The position numbers were made by a program, and so were the translations under genes. A stretch of 64,000 nt of DNA from Polymorphobacter megasporae (GTDB lineage: Bacteria; Pseudomonadota; Alphaproteobacteria; Sphingomonadales; Sphingomonadaceae): contig NZ_CP081848.1 of assembly GCF_018982885.2 (NCBI RefSeq), positions 2,728,001-2,792,000 on the forward strand, written 5' to 3'. Shown here piece after piece: positions 38,853 through 46,066 of this stretch (the first letter of the stretch is position 1; the number at the start of each line of letters is the position of its first letter). A model generated the notes under the pieces. That model worked only from the letters and a program-made list of their open reading frames with translations, ran no database searches and had not been told where the DNA came from.

Positions 38853-38947
38853 CCCATGGCTGGGACACGCAGCAGCCGATGACACAAGTGAGATGGGCGA
38901 TCTTGCTTGGACGGCCGTGGATACGCTACGGCAATCGCCGAGCGCCG

Positions 38948-39019
38948 GGGCCTGTAGCTCAATGGTAGAGCCGGCCGCTCATAACGGCTTGGTTGGGGGT
39001 TCGAATCCCTCCGGGCCCA
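38948..39019 (+). tRNA. tRNA with CAT anticodon (Met or Ile2)
   Basis: Acceptor GGGCCTG pairs with CGGGCCC (one wobble). The D arm is TAGCTCAATGGTAGAGC, the anticodon stem GGCCG/CGGCT encloses CTCATAA, and the T arm is GGGGGTTCGAATCCCTC. The discriminator is A. The anticodon CAT fits elongator Met or an Ile tRNA whose C34 is changed to lysidine. The GGGCC acceptor leans to Ile2, but sequence alone does not settle it. The start of the next CDS is unusually tied to this gene. Confidence 0.9.
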
Positions 39020-39036
39020 CCGGTGCCGCCGCGGCG

Positions 39037-40074
39037 CTGATCGCCGACTTCGACGCGTGCGACACGCAGCGGGCGGGCGGGCGCGGGTTTCTCTGGCGCC
39101 ACGCGATCGCACCGGCAGCGGGGCTACTGATCGCAGCGCTGGCGGTATTCGCGCTCGGCCGACTATCGCGCGAAATCACCCTCGATGCGGTCCTTGCGGC
39201 GATGGCGGCGACCGGCCCCGCGACGCTCGGACTGGCGGCGGTGCTGACGATCATCAGCTATCTGATCCTGACAGGCTACGACTGGCTCGCGCTCGATCAT
39301 CTCGGCTACCGCCTGCCGCTGTCGACGGTAGCGACCGCTGCGTTCACCAGCTTCACGATCAGCCACACGCTCGGCATGACCGCGCTGACCGGCGGATCGG
39401 TTCGCTATCGGCTATATTCGCGGGTCGGTGTCGCGCCACTTGATGTCATCCTGATCGTCGCCTTGTGCGGCTGGACCTTCTGGCTCGGGCTGGTCCTCGC
39501 CGCCGGGATCGGCCTGACCCTGGATCCCGCGATCGCCGCGACGGTCGACGTCCTTCCCAAGGGGCTCAACCGCTGGGCGGGCATCCTGCTGCTGGCGAGT
39601 GCGACCGGCTATGTCGTGTTCGCGGCGTGCTACCGCCGCGAACTCAAGCTGTTCGGCCTGCGGATGCGGTTGCCCGGATGGCGGTCGACCGCGGCGCAGC
39701 TCGTCGTCGGCGGGCTCGATCTCGTTGCCGCCGCCGGAGCGTTGTACGTCTTGCTGCCCAACGTCGGCCTGCCGCCGTTCAGCGGGGTCGTCGTGATCTA
39801 TGCGTTGGCGATGATCGCCGGGGCGCTGAGCCATGCGCCGGGCGGGCTCGGGGTGTTCGAGACCGTCGTTGTCGTCATGCTGCCGCACATGCCCAAGGAG
39901 GATGTGCTCGCGGCGCTGTTCATGTTCCGCGTGATGTACACGCTGATCCCGTTCTTCGTCGGGCTCGCCTTACTGGCGCGCACCGAACTCGTCGCGCTCA
40001 GCCGCCGTCGCGCCGCAGCGGCTGGTCACGCCGACGCCGCGCTCAGTCGCGGCGGAGAAGCGCCAGGCCGCTGA
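39037..40074 (+). CDS. Flippase-like membrane protein (UPF0104 / MprF N-terminal type)
   Basis: The protein has about nine hydrophobic segments and resembles the lysylphosphatidylglycerol synthase transmembrane domain. It carries GYDWLALDHLGYRLPL, TALTGGSVRYRLYSRVG and the late SHAPGGLGVFETVVV. It lacks the C-terminal aminoacyl-transferase part of full MprF. The frame is open through the upstream tRNA gene, and the first membrane helix begins soon after it. Between the tRNA end and that helix there is no ATG, GTG or TTG, only CTG at 39037. In-frame ATG 38962 and TTG 38989 lie inside the tRNA. The family is sound; the start is unresolved. The 3' end overlaps the convergent MOSC gene by 32 bases. 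Confidence 0.8.
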   Translation: MIADFDACDTQRAGGRGFLWRHAIAPAAGLLIAALAVFALGRLSREITLDAVLAAMAATGPATLGLAAVLTIISYLILTGYDWLALDHLGYRLPLSTVATAAFTSFTISHTLGMTALTGGSVRYRLYSRVGVAPLDVILIVALCGWTFWLGLVLAAGIGLTLDPAIAATVDVLPKGLNRWAGILLLASATGYVVFAACYRRELKLFGLRMRLPGWRSTAAQLVVGGLDLVAAAGALYVLLPNVGLPPFSGVVVIYALAMIAGALSHAPGGLGVFETVVVVMLPHMPKEDVLAALFMFRVMYTLIPFFVGLALLARTELVALSRRRAAAAGHADAALSRGGEAPGR

Positions 40075-40708
40075 GCGCCTTCAGCTTCCAGCCTTCGGCA
40101 AGCCCCTCGATCGCGACCATCTCGGCGAGGGTATCGGGGGAAAAGGCGCGCGCCATGATGACTTCGAACAGCCGCGCCACCGTCCACGCCGGGTTGGGGC
40201 GATCGATGCACTCGCAGGCGTCGCCGGTGGCGATCAGTCCGGGCTCGAGCGTCCGGTAATACCATCCGCAGCGACCCGCGCGGGTGAAGGCGCGGACGAG
40301 GCGGGGATCGTCGAACGCAAGCGCGAGCTTGAAGCATGGCTGGCGCGGTTCGGTGACCTCGAGCAGTGCGGTGCCGATGCGGACCTTGTCGCCAATGTGG
40401 ACTGTCTTCTCGTCGAATCCGGCGATCGTCAGATTTTCGCCCATCGCACCCGGGCCGAGGCGTTCGGCATGCTGGGGCTGCGCCGTGCGCCAATAGTCAT
40501 ACGCTTCGGCCGCATAGCCGTAGACCGCCTTGTCGTGCCCGCCGTGGACACGGAGGTCGCCCTGCTCATCACCCTCGATGCCGTTGCGGGTGACCGCGAC
40601 CGGCCCCGGCACCGGTCGTTTGATGAAGCCGCTCGGCACGCGATTTGGGCCAAGTGGCGCAATTCGCCCAATTTGCAGCGAAACTACACGGCCGGGGCTT
40701 GCAATCAT
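40043..40708 (-). CDS. MOSC domain protein (YiiM-like)
   Basis: A 221-residue MOSC protein of the YiiM type, a family of molybdenum-cofactor-binding sulfurtransferase-like domains; YiiM-type members reduce N-hydroxylated compounds. It shows DLRVHGGHDKAVYGYAAEAYDYW, GENLTIAG and the conserved cysteine Cys125 in EPRQPCFKLA. The C-terminal 3-alpha region follows (about residues 165-215). With moaC and moeA elsewhere in the window it is consistent with Moco use, but nothing links them directly. Confidence 0.85.
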   Translation of the reverse strand: MIASPGRVVSLQIGRIAPLGPNRVPSGFIKRPVPGPVAVTRNGIEGDEQGDLRVHGGHDKAVYGYAAEAYDYWRTAQPQHAERLGPGAMGENLTIAGFDEKTVHIGDKVRIGTALLEVTEPRQPCFKLALAFDDPRLVRAFTRAGRCGWYYRTLEPGLIATGDACECIDRPNPAWTVARLFEVIMARAFSPDTLAEMVAIEGLAEGWKLKALSGLALLRRD

Positions 40709-40764
40709 TCGCGGCGCATCCGATCATCAAGGTCCCGACCACGATAACGAAAGGAGGTGATCCA

Positions 40765-40833
40765 GTGTCTCATTGTCTCGCGCTGAGGAACGGATTTTTG
40801 ACGGCCTGTGTCACTGGAGTGACGCCGCGCTGA
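40765..40833 (+). CDS. 22-residue small ORF with an extended Shine-Dalgarno
   Basis: A GTG start at 40765 opens a 22-codon ORF (MSHCLALRNGFLTACVTGVTPR) ending in TGA at 40833. It is preceded by AAAGGAGGTGATCC (40750-40763), complementary to essentially the whole conserved 3' tail of 16S rRNA, with GGAGG seven bases from the start. A strong Rho-independent terminator follows at 40860. This looks like a self-contained transcript. The peptide could be a small protein, or the site could act as an anti-ribosomal or leader element. I know no named family. Confidence 0.55.
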   Translation: MSHCLALRNGFLTACVTGVTPR

Positions 40834-40859
40834 ACCCTCCGGTCTTCGACCGACAATGT

Positions 40860-40892
40860 GGGCCGTCCGGAGCAATCCGGGCGGCCCTTTTT
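40860..40892 (+). terminator. Rho-independent terminator after the 22-codon ORF
   Basis: GGGCCGTCCGGA pairs with TCCGGGCGGCCC (one wobble) around a GCAA loop, followed by TTTTT. It is a textbook terminator on the plus strand, 26 bases beyond the small ORF and with no other plus-strand gene upstream in this gap. Confidence 0.85.
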
Positions 40893-40923
40893 GCAACGTC
40901 TTCGCGCAATATCGCGGGTCGTC

Positions 40924-41340
40924 TCAAGCCCGCCGCCGGCGCCACGGCCAGTCGATCACGTTACCGGCGAACAAAGCCCACCAAACGATGACCGGCTGGA
41001 ACAACAGCCGCGGCACGTGATACCACAATCCGAGTGTCTTGCCGCCAACCGCGATATTGTCGATCGCGTGCCGGATATTCGCCGGGAATACGCAGACAGC
41101 ATAAGCAGCAAGCATAACGCCCGCCCACCAGCGGAATCGCGCCGTCAACAACCCGATCGCCCCGGCGATCTCGCATAACCCGGTGAAGGCGATGACGGTT
41201 TGGGGGTACGGCACCCATTCAGGGGTGATCGCAAGAAACGGGGCCGGCGACCGCAGATGCACGACGCCGGCGACGAAATAAATCGCCGCCAGCAGGAAGC
41301 GCAGAATCCGCCGGACAGTCTCCCGTCGCGTGTCGGTCAC
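40924..41340 (-). CDS. DoxX-like membrane protein
   Basis: The 138-residue protein has four hydrophobic segments with FLLAAIYFVAGVVHLRSPAPFLAITPEWVPYPQTVIAFTGLCEIAGAIGLL (residues 15-65), then FRWWAGVMLAAYAVCVFPANIRHAI. This is the DoxX family pattern, found in small respiratory or redox-linked membrane proteins. It follows mucR after three bases on the same strand, so both are probably cotranscribed. Its specific role is unknown. Confidence 0.8.
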   Translation of the reverse strand: MTDTRRETVRRILRFLLAAIYFVAGVVHLRSPAPFLAITPEWVPYPQTVIAFTGLCEIAGAIGLLTARFRWWAGVMLAAYAVCVFPANIRHAIDNIAVGGKTLGLWYHVPRLLFQPVIVWWALFAGNVIDWPWRRRRA

Positions 41341-41343
41341 GCG

Positions 41344-41826
41344 TTAGTCTTTGGGCGCAGCAACCGCGAGCTTGCGACGACCGCGGGTCTTCGGCTCGGG
41401 CGCGGGGGCGGGGGCTTCGACGGCGGTGCGCTTGTTGCCGAGTCCGATGCGGATGGCGAGGTTGCGGCGGCGCTCGGCGTAATTCGGCGCGACCATCGGG
41501 TAATCGGCTGGCAGCGACCACTTGGCGCGATACGCGTCGGGGGTCATGCCGTAGCTGGTCATCAGGTGACGCTTGAGCATTTTCAATTTCTTACCGTCTT
41601 CGAGGCAGACGATATAATCGGGCTTGATCGACGACCGCACCGAGACCGCAGGCTCCTGCTTGGCCTTCTCGGGGACCGCGGCGGTGCCAAGCCCGGCAAG
41701 CGAAGCGTAAACATTGCTGATCAAACCCGGGAGGTCGGAGACCGCGACCGAGTTGTTGGACACATGCGAACTGACGATATCCGCCGTTAGCGAAAGCAGT
41801 TCGGTATTACCCACGGTGCTGTCCAT
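41344..41826 (-). CDS. mucR: MucR/Ros family zinc-finger transcriptional regulator
   Basis: MucR proteins are small zinc-finger regulators and H-NS-like silencers of alphaproteobacteria, controlling exopolysaccharide and cell-cycle genes. The 160-residue protein has the diagnostic segment DYIVCLEDGKKLKMLKRHL followed by YGMTPDAYRAKWSLPADYPMVAPNYAERR. The zinc finger lies at about residues 74-95. The N-terminal part is probably for oligomerisation. A 300-base AT-rich region upstream fits AT-rich autoregulation. The symbol is by family. Confidence 0.9.
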   Translation of the reverse strand: MDSTVGNTELLSLTADIVSSHVSNNSVAVSDLPGLISNVYASLAGLGTAAVPEKAKQEPAVSVRSSIKPDYIVCLEDGKKLKMLKRHLMTSYGMTPDAYRAKWSLPADYPMVAPNYAERRRNLAIRIGLGNKRTAVEAPAPAPEPKTRGRRKLAVAAPKD

Positions 41827-42142
41827 CTCAATTCCTCATATTAAAGTTCGTGCGGCACGAAGACAAAGCGGATGAGTTCAGCATCAGCGTTTTTGTCGCA
41901 TATTCAGACTTCTATCCTGTGTCCACTTTAATTCGTAACGCGAGCTAGCTGAAAACGTGATGAATAAAATAGCGGAGCGATAAGCCGTTCGATCCGACGG
42001 CAGGTGCCGTTCAGTTTATCATTCGCCAAGGATAACGACGTCGGCATCTATCTTGGCTACATACGAACGATACACAGTTGTCCGGGCGGCCGAAAGACAT
42101 CCATCGCATAAGGACTGTCCGCGCTGTGGTCGAAAGTGTCGA
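41827..42142. other. AT-rich intergenic region upstream of mucR
   Basis: About 315 bases with several A/T runs (ATTAAAG, TTTAATT, AATAAAATAG) and no credible gene. It presumably carries the mucR promoter. Its base composition is clearly more AT-rich than the flanks, as expected for a MucR-bound regulatory region, though no specific site can be defined by eye. Confidence 0.45.
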
Positions 42143-42219
42143 TGGTCGGGGCGAGAGGGTTCGAACCTCCGGCCTCTCGGTCCCAAACCGAGTGCTCTAC
42201 CAGGCTGAGCTACGCCCCG
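42143..42219 (-). tRNA. tRNA-Pro (TGG)
   Basis: On the minus strand the acceptor CGGGGCG pairs with CGCCCCG, the anticodon loop TTTGGGA gives TGG, and the T arm is GGAGGTTCGAACCCTC. A73 is followed by an encoded CCA (42143-42145). The length with CCA is 77 bases. Confidence 0.95.
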
Positions 42220-42755
42220 TCGGGGTCGTCTACACGTCACCCGACAACCGCGCAAATGATCGCCCTCTTGTCACACGCGCTTCTCATCGGCCCCTAGCCC
42301 GGACTGTCGGAGAACCGCCAAGGCCAGCACTGTAGTATTCGCGTCTGTCAGCGTAACGAATTGCCCTAACAGATTGCTGAAACTAAACCGCCCATGACTA
42401 TTAACGTCAACAATACTTAATCACGTTTTCAATGGCGCGATCCGCAGCAGCGGAAATCTGGTAAACAATAGATTAACCCGCAATTTTATGTCCCCTGACG
42501 CCCAGAATTCATTCCGGCAAATCGTTTCAAATCGCATGAGTTGTTCGATCGTGCGTCTATCGAATGATAAACGACAAAGTGTCGGGCTTTTTTACAATCG
42601 CTAATCTGCCGTGTTTTGCAGACTGTACGTTATCAGACACTTACCCGGCGACGAGCATTTGGCACGGTTTGTGCGACACCGTACACACCAGTGTTTGGGT
42701 GGCGAACTGGCCAGAATGGCTTCGTCGAGTTGTCGGTTAACCCAAGGAGCCCCAG
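42220..42755. other. Long AT-rich leader upstream of the PEP-CTERM gene
   Basis: About 535 bases with no credible gene. It is AT-rich compared with the genome and includes the sigma54-like promoter at 42660. The 80 bases between that element and the PEP-CTERM ATG include the ribosome site AAGGAG at about 42745. Activator-binding sites would be expected in the upstream half, but I cannot define them. Confidence 0.45.
42660..42674 (+). promoter_or_regulatory. Candidate sigma54 (-24/-12) promoter
   Basis: TGGCACG-GTTT-GTGC matches the sigma54 consensus TGGCACG-N4-TTGC at all but one conserved position, with GG and GC at the required 12-base offset. It lies 82 bases upstream of a PEP-CTERM gene. 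RpoN control of PEP-CTERM genes together with the PrsK/PrsR pair is established in other bacteria. Here it is a sequence match only. Confidence 0.6.
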
Positions 42756-43526
42756 ATGAACGTCTTGTCAAAAATCACCATGATCTCCTTAGCCGCAGCA
42801 GGGAGCCTCGCGCTCGCCACGCCAGCCGCTGCGGTTACCGAAATCTTCGCATCGTATCTCCCGACCGCCGCTGGCTCGAACATGCGCTACCAGAAGACCG
42901 GTGTCGGCAACGGCCTGATCTACACCGTCTCGACCCCGACGTCGTCGTCGCTCGGCTCGACGGCGGTCAAATTCAGCTTCATCGGCGGGCCCCTGGCCTC
43001 GCTCGGGATCCTCGACGGCTCGTTCGTGTTCAGCGGCATCGCGACCGACAATCCCGCGCTGAGCCTCGGCGGCCTCGTCATCCAGACTCTCGACAGCGGC
43101 TTCTTCGGCTTCACCTACACCGGTGCAGCGACGCTCCATGTCGGGTCGAAGACGTATACGACGGGTGCCAACCTGTTGTCGGGCAGCTTCACCGGCGGCC
43201 AGATCTTCGGCACGGCGCGTGGCAGCTCGGGTTCGGTTACGGCTTCGACGCCCCCGGTCAGCGCGGTGCAGTATAGCTCCGACTTCCGCACCTTCGACCC
43301 GCTGCTCGACAAGGATTTCGCGCTCGCGCTCACCGCGATCACGCCGTTCCTTTCGCGCGTCAACTCCGACAACTCGATCAACAGCTTCCGCGCGGTTTCG
43401 ACCGGAGCATTCTCGACCGAGGTCGCGGCGGTTCCCGAGCCGCAGGTTTGGGGCTTGCTGGTTGCGGGCTTCGGTCTCGTGGGAGTGCGTCTTCGGCGGC
43501 GCCATAACAAAGTCCTTGCTTGCTAA
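42756..43526 (+). CDS. PEP-CTERM sorted exported protein
   Basis: This 256-residue protein has a signal peptide ending near LATPAAAVTE, a beta-rich Ser/Thr/Gly-rich body without a domain I know, and the C-terminal sorting signal VPEPQVWGLLVAGFGLVG with a basic tail RLRRRHNK. It is presumably exported, processed by an exosortase and retained at or released from the surface. AAGGAG precedes the ATG. A sigma54-like promoter upstream and a FixJ-like regulator downstream suggest regulated expression. Confidence 0.88.
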   Translation: MNVLSKITMISLAAAGSLALATPAAAVTEIFASYLPTAAGSNMRYQKTGVGNGLIYTVSTPTSSSLGSTAVKFSFIGGPLASLGILDGSFVFSGIATDNPALSLGGLVIQTLDSGFFGFTYTGAATLHVGSKTYTTGANLLSGSFTGGQIFGTARGSSGSVTASTPPVSAVQYSSDFRTFDPLLDKDFALALTAITPFLSRVNSDNSINSFRAVSTGAFSTEVAAVPEPQVWGLLVAGFGLVGVRLRRRHNKVLAC

Positions 43527-43610
43527 AAGGCGTTGGTCTCGACCCGGCAACGGGCGGGGCCGACCTCGAAGACGATTTAAATCTGGTCGGCGCGCCGACT
43601 GAATTGCGAC

Positions 43611-43636
43611 GAGCGGCCGCCCTCGGGCGGCCGCTC
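43611..43636. terminator. Strong GC hairpin downstream of the PEP-CTERM gene
   Basis: GAGCGGCCGCCC and GGGCGGCCGCTC form a perfect stem with a minimal loop, 85 bases after the stop. No T tract follows, so its action as a terminator is inferred. The rest of the 328-base gap to the next gene becomes AT-rich from about 43740 and holds no gene that I can support. Confidence 0.5.
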
Positions 43637-43814
43637 CAGCAAAGAAGCCTAGACGCCGCGGTTTTGGGCGCGTGCTTTCCCTGATCAGCGTCATGAATTG
43701 CTAAGCGCATGATCAGCTCACTCTCAGCGCGCTATAGCCGAAAGATACACTTTCCTGATAAATCAAGTCGTAAATACCAGTAACAAAATATAAACCATGA
43801 TTATTCACCAATTA

Positions 43815-43842
43815 GTTATCGAATTCGCTAACGTACGATAAC
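43815..43842. promoter_or_regulatory. Inverted repeat upstream of the FixJ-like regulator
   Basis: GTTATCG and CGATAAC form 7-bp inverted arms separated by 14 bases, ending 12 bases before the ATG of the response regulator. The layout suits a dimeric DNA-binding protein, perhaps autoregulation, but no binder is known. Confidence 0.35.
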
Positions 43843-43854
43843 GAACAATGGCTG

Positions 43855-44514
43855 ATGAAATCGGTGTTTGTCATGAATAGATTATGGAACAATGTCCGGC
43901 ATGTCTACGTTGTAGACAACAACGGCGCGTCACGCACGCGTTTGTTTCATGTTCTTGTGGCGCAGGGCTTCGCAGTCCGGCTATGCAGCACTGGCGAGCA
44001 ACTAACCGCCGGGCTTATCGAATTTGCGACGGGGTGTATCATCCTCGACATGGTCGATACAGCGGATGGCTTCGACCTGATCTCGTCATTGTCGGCTTCG
44101 CGCCCGACGCTCCCGGTGATTGCCATGACGAGTGCCGGCGATGTCACCGCCGCCGTGCGCGCAATGCGGGCAGGGGCGGTCGACGTCATCGAGAAGCCGG
44201 TCGATGAGAATGCGTTGCTGACGAGTGTGCGCTGTGCCCTCCGCGAACTCGATGACCGGGTTCGGGATGTCGATCGCCGCGCCATCGCCAGCGAGCGGCT
44301 CGCGGCTTTGACTGCGCGCGAGAACGAAGTGTTGCGCGGCCTCTCTGCCGGGCGATCGAACAAGCTGCTGGCGTTCGACTTCGGGATCAGCGTCCGCACG
44401 GTCGAGATGCATCGGTCGAGCATGATGGAGCGGCTTGGCGTGCGCACCCTCGCCGAGGCGTTGTTCATTGCCTTCGACGCCGCGTCGGGGACGAACGCGC
44501 GGCATGCAGCATAG
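43855..44514 (+). CDS. FixJ/LuxR-type response regulator
   Basis: The 219-residue protein has a receiver domain (about residues 15-130) with phosphoacceptor Asp65 in CIILDMVDT, Thr92 in AMTSAGD and Lys114 in EKPVDENAL, and a C-terminal LuxR-type HTH (about 150-205, LTARENEVLRGLSAGRSNKLLAFDFGISVRTVEMHRSSM). The acidic cluster normally reading DDD or DD is DNN here, leaving one aspartate (Asp21). ATG 43855 or ATG 43873 could be the start. No kinase is adjacent; the neighbouring PEP-CTERM gene is a possible target. Confidence 0.88.
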   Translation: MKSVFVMNRLWNNVRHVYVVDNNGASRTRLFHVLVAQGFAVRLCSTGEQLTAGLIEFATGCIILDMVDTADGFDLISSLSASRPTLPVIAMTSAGDVTAAVRAMRAGAVDVIEKPVDENALLTSVRCALRELDDRVRDVDRRAIASERLAALTARENEVLRGLSAGRSNKLLAFDFGISVRTVEMHRSSMMERLGVRTLAEALFIAFDAASGTNARHAA

Positions 44515-44633
44515 CTTGGCAGCGCGGGCATAGCCTAACCTTTAGGGCTGCGGCGAGATGGTCGCGCGCGTGGGAATGAACGGAAACCGCAGGACTGCGT
44601 TGTCGCGGCGATCGTTCGAAACGAAAGCCTCCC

Positions 44634-45518
44634 ATGACCCCCGAAGAAATCACCGAAGAAGCGCGCCCGATGGCGAGCGACTTCCACGGCCAGCAATTGC
44701 CGTATCCGGCGAAGCAGTCCGACGTCGATCCCGCGCCCGATAGCGACCTGTCGAACTACCGCGCGGCAGGCAAGCTCACCGGCAAGGTTGCGATCATCAC
44801 CGGCGGCGATTCGGGGATAGGGCGCGCGGTCGCGATGGCGTTCGCAATGGAGGGCGCGCAGGTCGCGATCGTCTATAACGTCAACGACGACGACGCGGCG
44901 GAAACCAAGCGGCTCGTCGAGGGGAAGGGGGGCGAATGCCTCGTCCTCAAGCACGACGTCCGCTCGTCGGCCGAGTGCAAGGCGGCGGTCGCGGCGACGG
45001 TCGAGCGCTTCGGCAAGCTCAATATCCTGGTGAACGACGCCGCCTTCCAGCATGCCGCCGAGAAGTTCGAGGACATCACCGAGGAAAATTGGAAGCGGAC
45101 GTTCGAGACGAACATTTACGGCTATTTCTTCATGGCGCAGGCCGCGGTGCCGCACCTGAAAAAGGGCGACGCGATCGTAAACACCGGCAGCATCGTCGGC
45201 ATGACCGGCCTTGCGCTGCTGGTCGATTACACCTGCACCAAGGGCGCGATCCACTCGTTCACCAAGAGTCTCGCGCTCAGCCTCGGCGACCGTGGCATCC
45301 GGGTGAACTGCGTCGTGCCTGGGCCGGTGTGGACGCCGAATATCCCGGGGACGATGCCGGCGAACGAGGTCGAGAATTTCGGCCACGAGGTCATCCTTAA
45401 ACGCCCCGGCCAGCCCGAGGAACTCGCTCCCGCGTACGTCCTGCTCGCGTCGTCGGACGGCAGCTTCATGACCGGCGCGCTCGTCGAGGTCACCGGCGGA
45501 AGGCTTGCCGCGGCGTGA
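44634..45518 (+). CDS. Short-chain dehydrogenase (YghA/YdaD-like)
   Basis: The 294-residue SDR has a 45-residue N-terminal extension typical of the stress-associated YghA/YdaD group, the NAD(P) motif TGGDSGIGRAVA, the NDAA motif, catalytic Ser in NTGSIVG, and a Tyr-Lys pair in YTCTKGA, where the pattern is YxxTKG rather than the usual YxxSKG. It opens a four-gene operon of oxidoreductases and a glycosidase, overlapping the next gene by four bases. The substrate is unknown; a sugar or polyol is plausible from context. Confidence 0.85.
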   Translation: MTPEEITEEARPMASDFHGQQLPYPAKQSDVDPAPDSDLSNYRAAGKLTGKVAIITGGDSGIGRAVAMAFAMEGAQVAIVYNVNDDDAAETKRLVEGKGGECLVLKHDVRSSAECKAAVAATVERFGKLNILVNDAAFQHAAEKFEDITEENWKRTFETNIYGYFFMAQAAVPHLKKGDAIVNTGSIVGMTGLALLVDYTCTKGAIHSFTKSLALSLGDRGIRVNCVVPGPVWTPNIPGTMPANEVENFGHEVILKRPGQPEELAPAYVLLASSDGSFMTGALVEVTGGRLAAA

Positions 45519-46066
45519 CCTGGCTTTATCCGGCCGGGTCGGTCGGCAATCTCATCGCCAGCGACCATGTCGCTGAACCGACGCGCGCGGCCTTGCAAAA
45601 GCGCATGGCCGCCGAACCGACGGCACCGCGCTTCTTCGACGCGGCCGAGTTCGACCTCCTGCGCGCAGTATGTGCGCGGCTGATCGTCGACGTGCCGCAG
45701 GTCGATATCGCGGGTGCGATCGATGCGCGGCTCGCGGACGGGATTGGCGACGGGTGGCGCTACGATGTGCTCCCGTCCGACGACGCGGCATATCGGCAAG
45801 GGCTGCGCACGATCGAAGCGACGGCGAAGCTGCTTGGCGGCGCGCCGTACGTCGCACTCGCGCCTGACGTGCAGGATGCGGTCCTCGTGAGCGTCCAGAA
45901 GTCGTCGCGACGGTGGTTCGAGGAACTGCTCGCCGAGGCGACCGAGACTGCGTACGCCCACCCGGCGGTGCAGGGTGCGATCGGCTATGCCGGTTTCGCC
46001 GACGTGCCGGGGTGGGCCGCGATCGGCCTCGACGAGCGCGATGCGCAGGAGCCGGTCGATGAATAA
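45515..46066 (+). CDS. Gluconate 2-dehydrogenase subunit 3-like protein
   Basis: This 183-residue protein has the small-subunit pattern: FFDAAEFDLLRAVCARLIVDVPQVDIAGAIDARLADG (residues 40-76) then YRQGLRTIEATAKL and HPAVQGAIGYAGF. In known complexes this subunit partners a GMC flavoprotein that oxidises gluconate, fructose or glycosides. Here it has no Tat signal, so the complex may be cytoplasmic or otherwise exported. It starts at GTG overlapping the SDR stop, and its end overlaps the GMC gene by eight bases. Confidence 0.85.
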   Translation: MTWLYPAGSVGNLIASDHVAEPTRAALQKRMAAEPTAPRFFDAAEFDLLRAVCARLIVDVPQVDIAGAIDARLADGIGDGWRYDVLPSDDAAYRQGLRTIEATAKLLGGAPYVALAPDVQDAVLVSVQKSSRRWFEELLAEATETAYAHPAVQGAIGYAGFADVPGWAAIGLDERDAQEPVDE

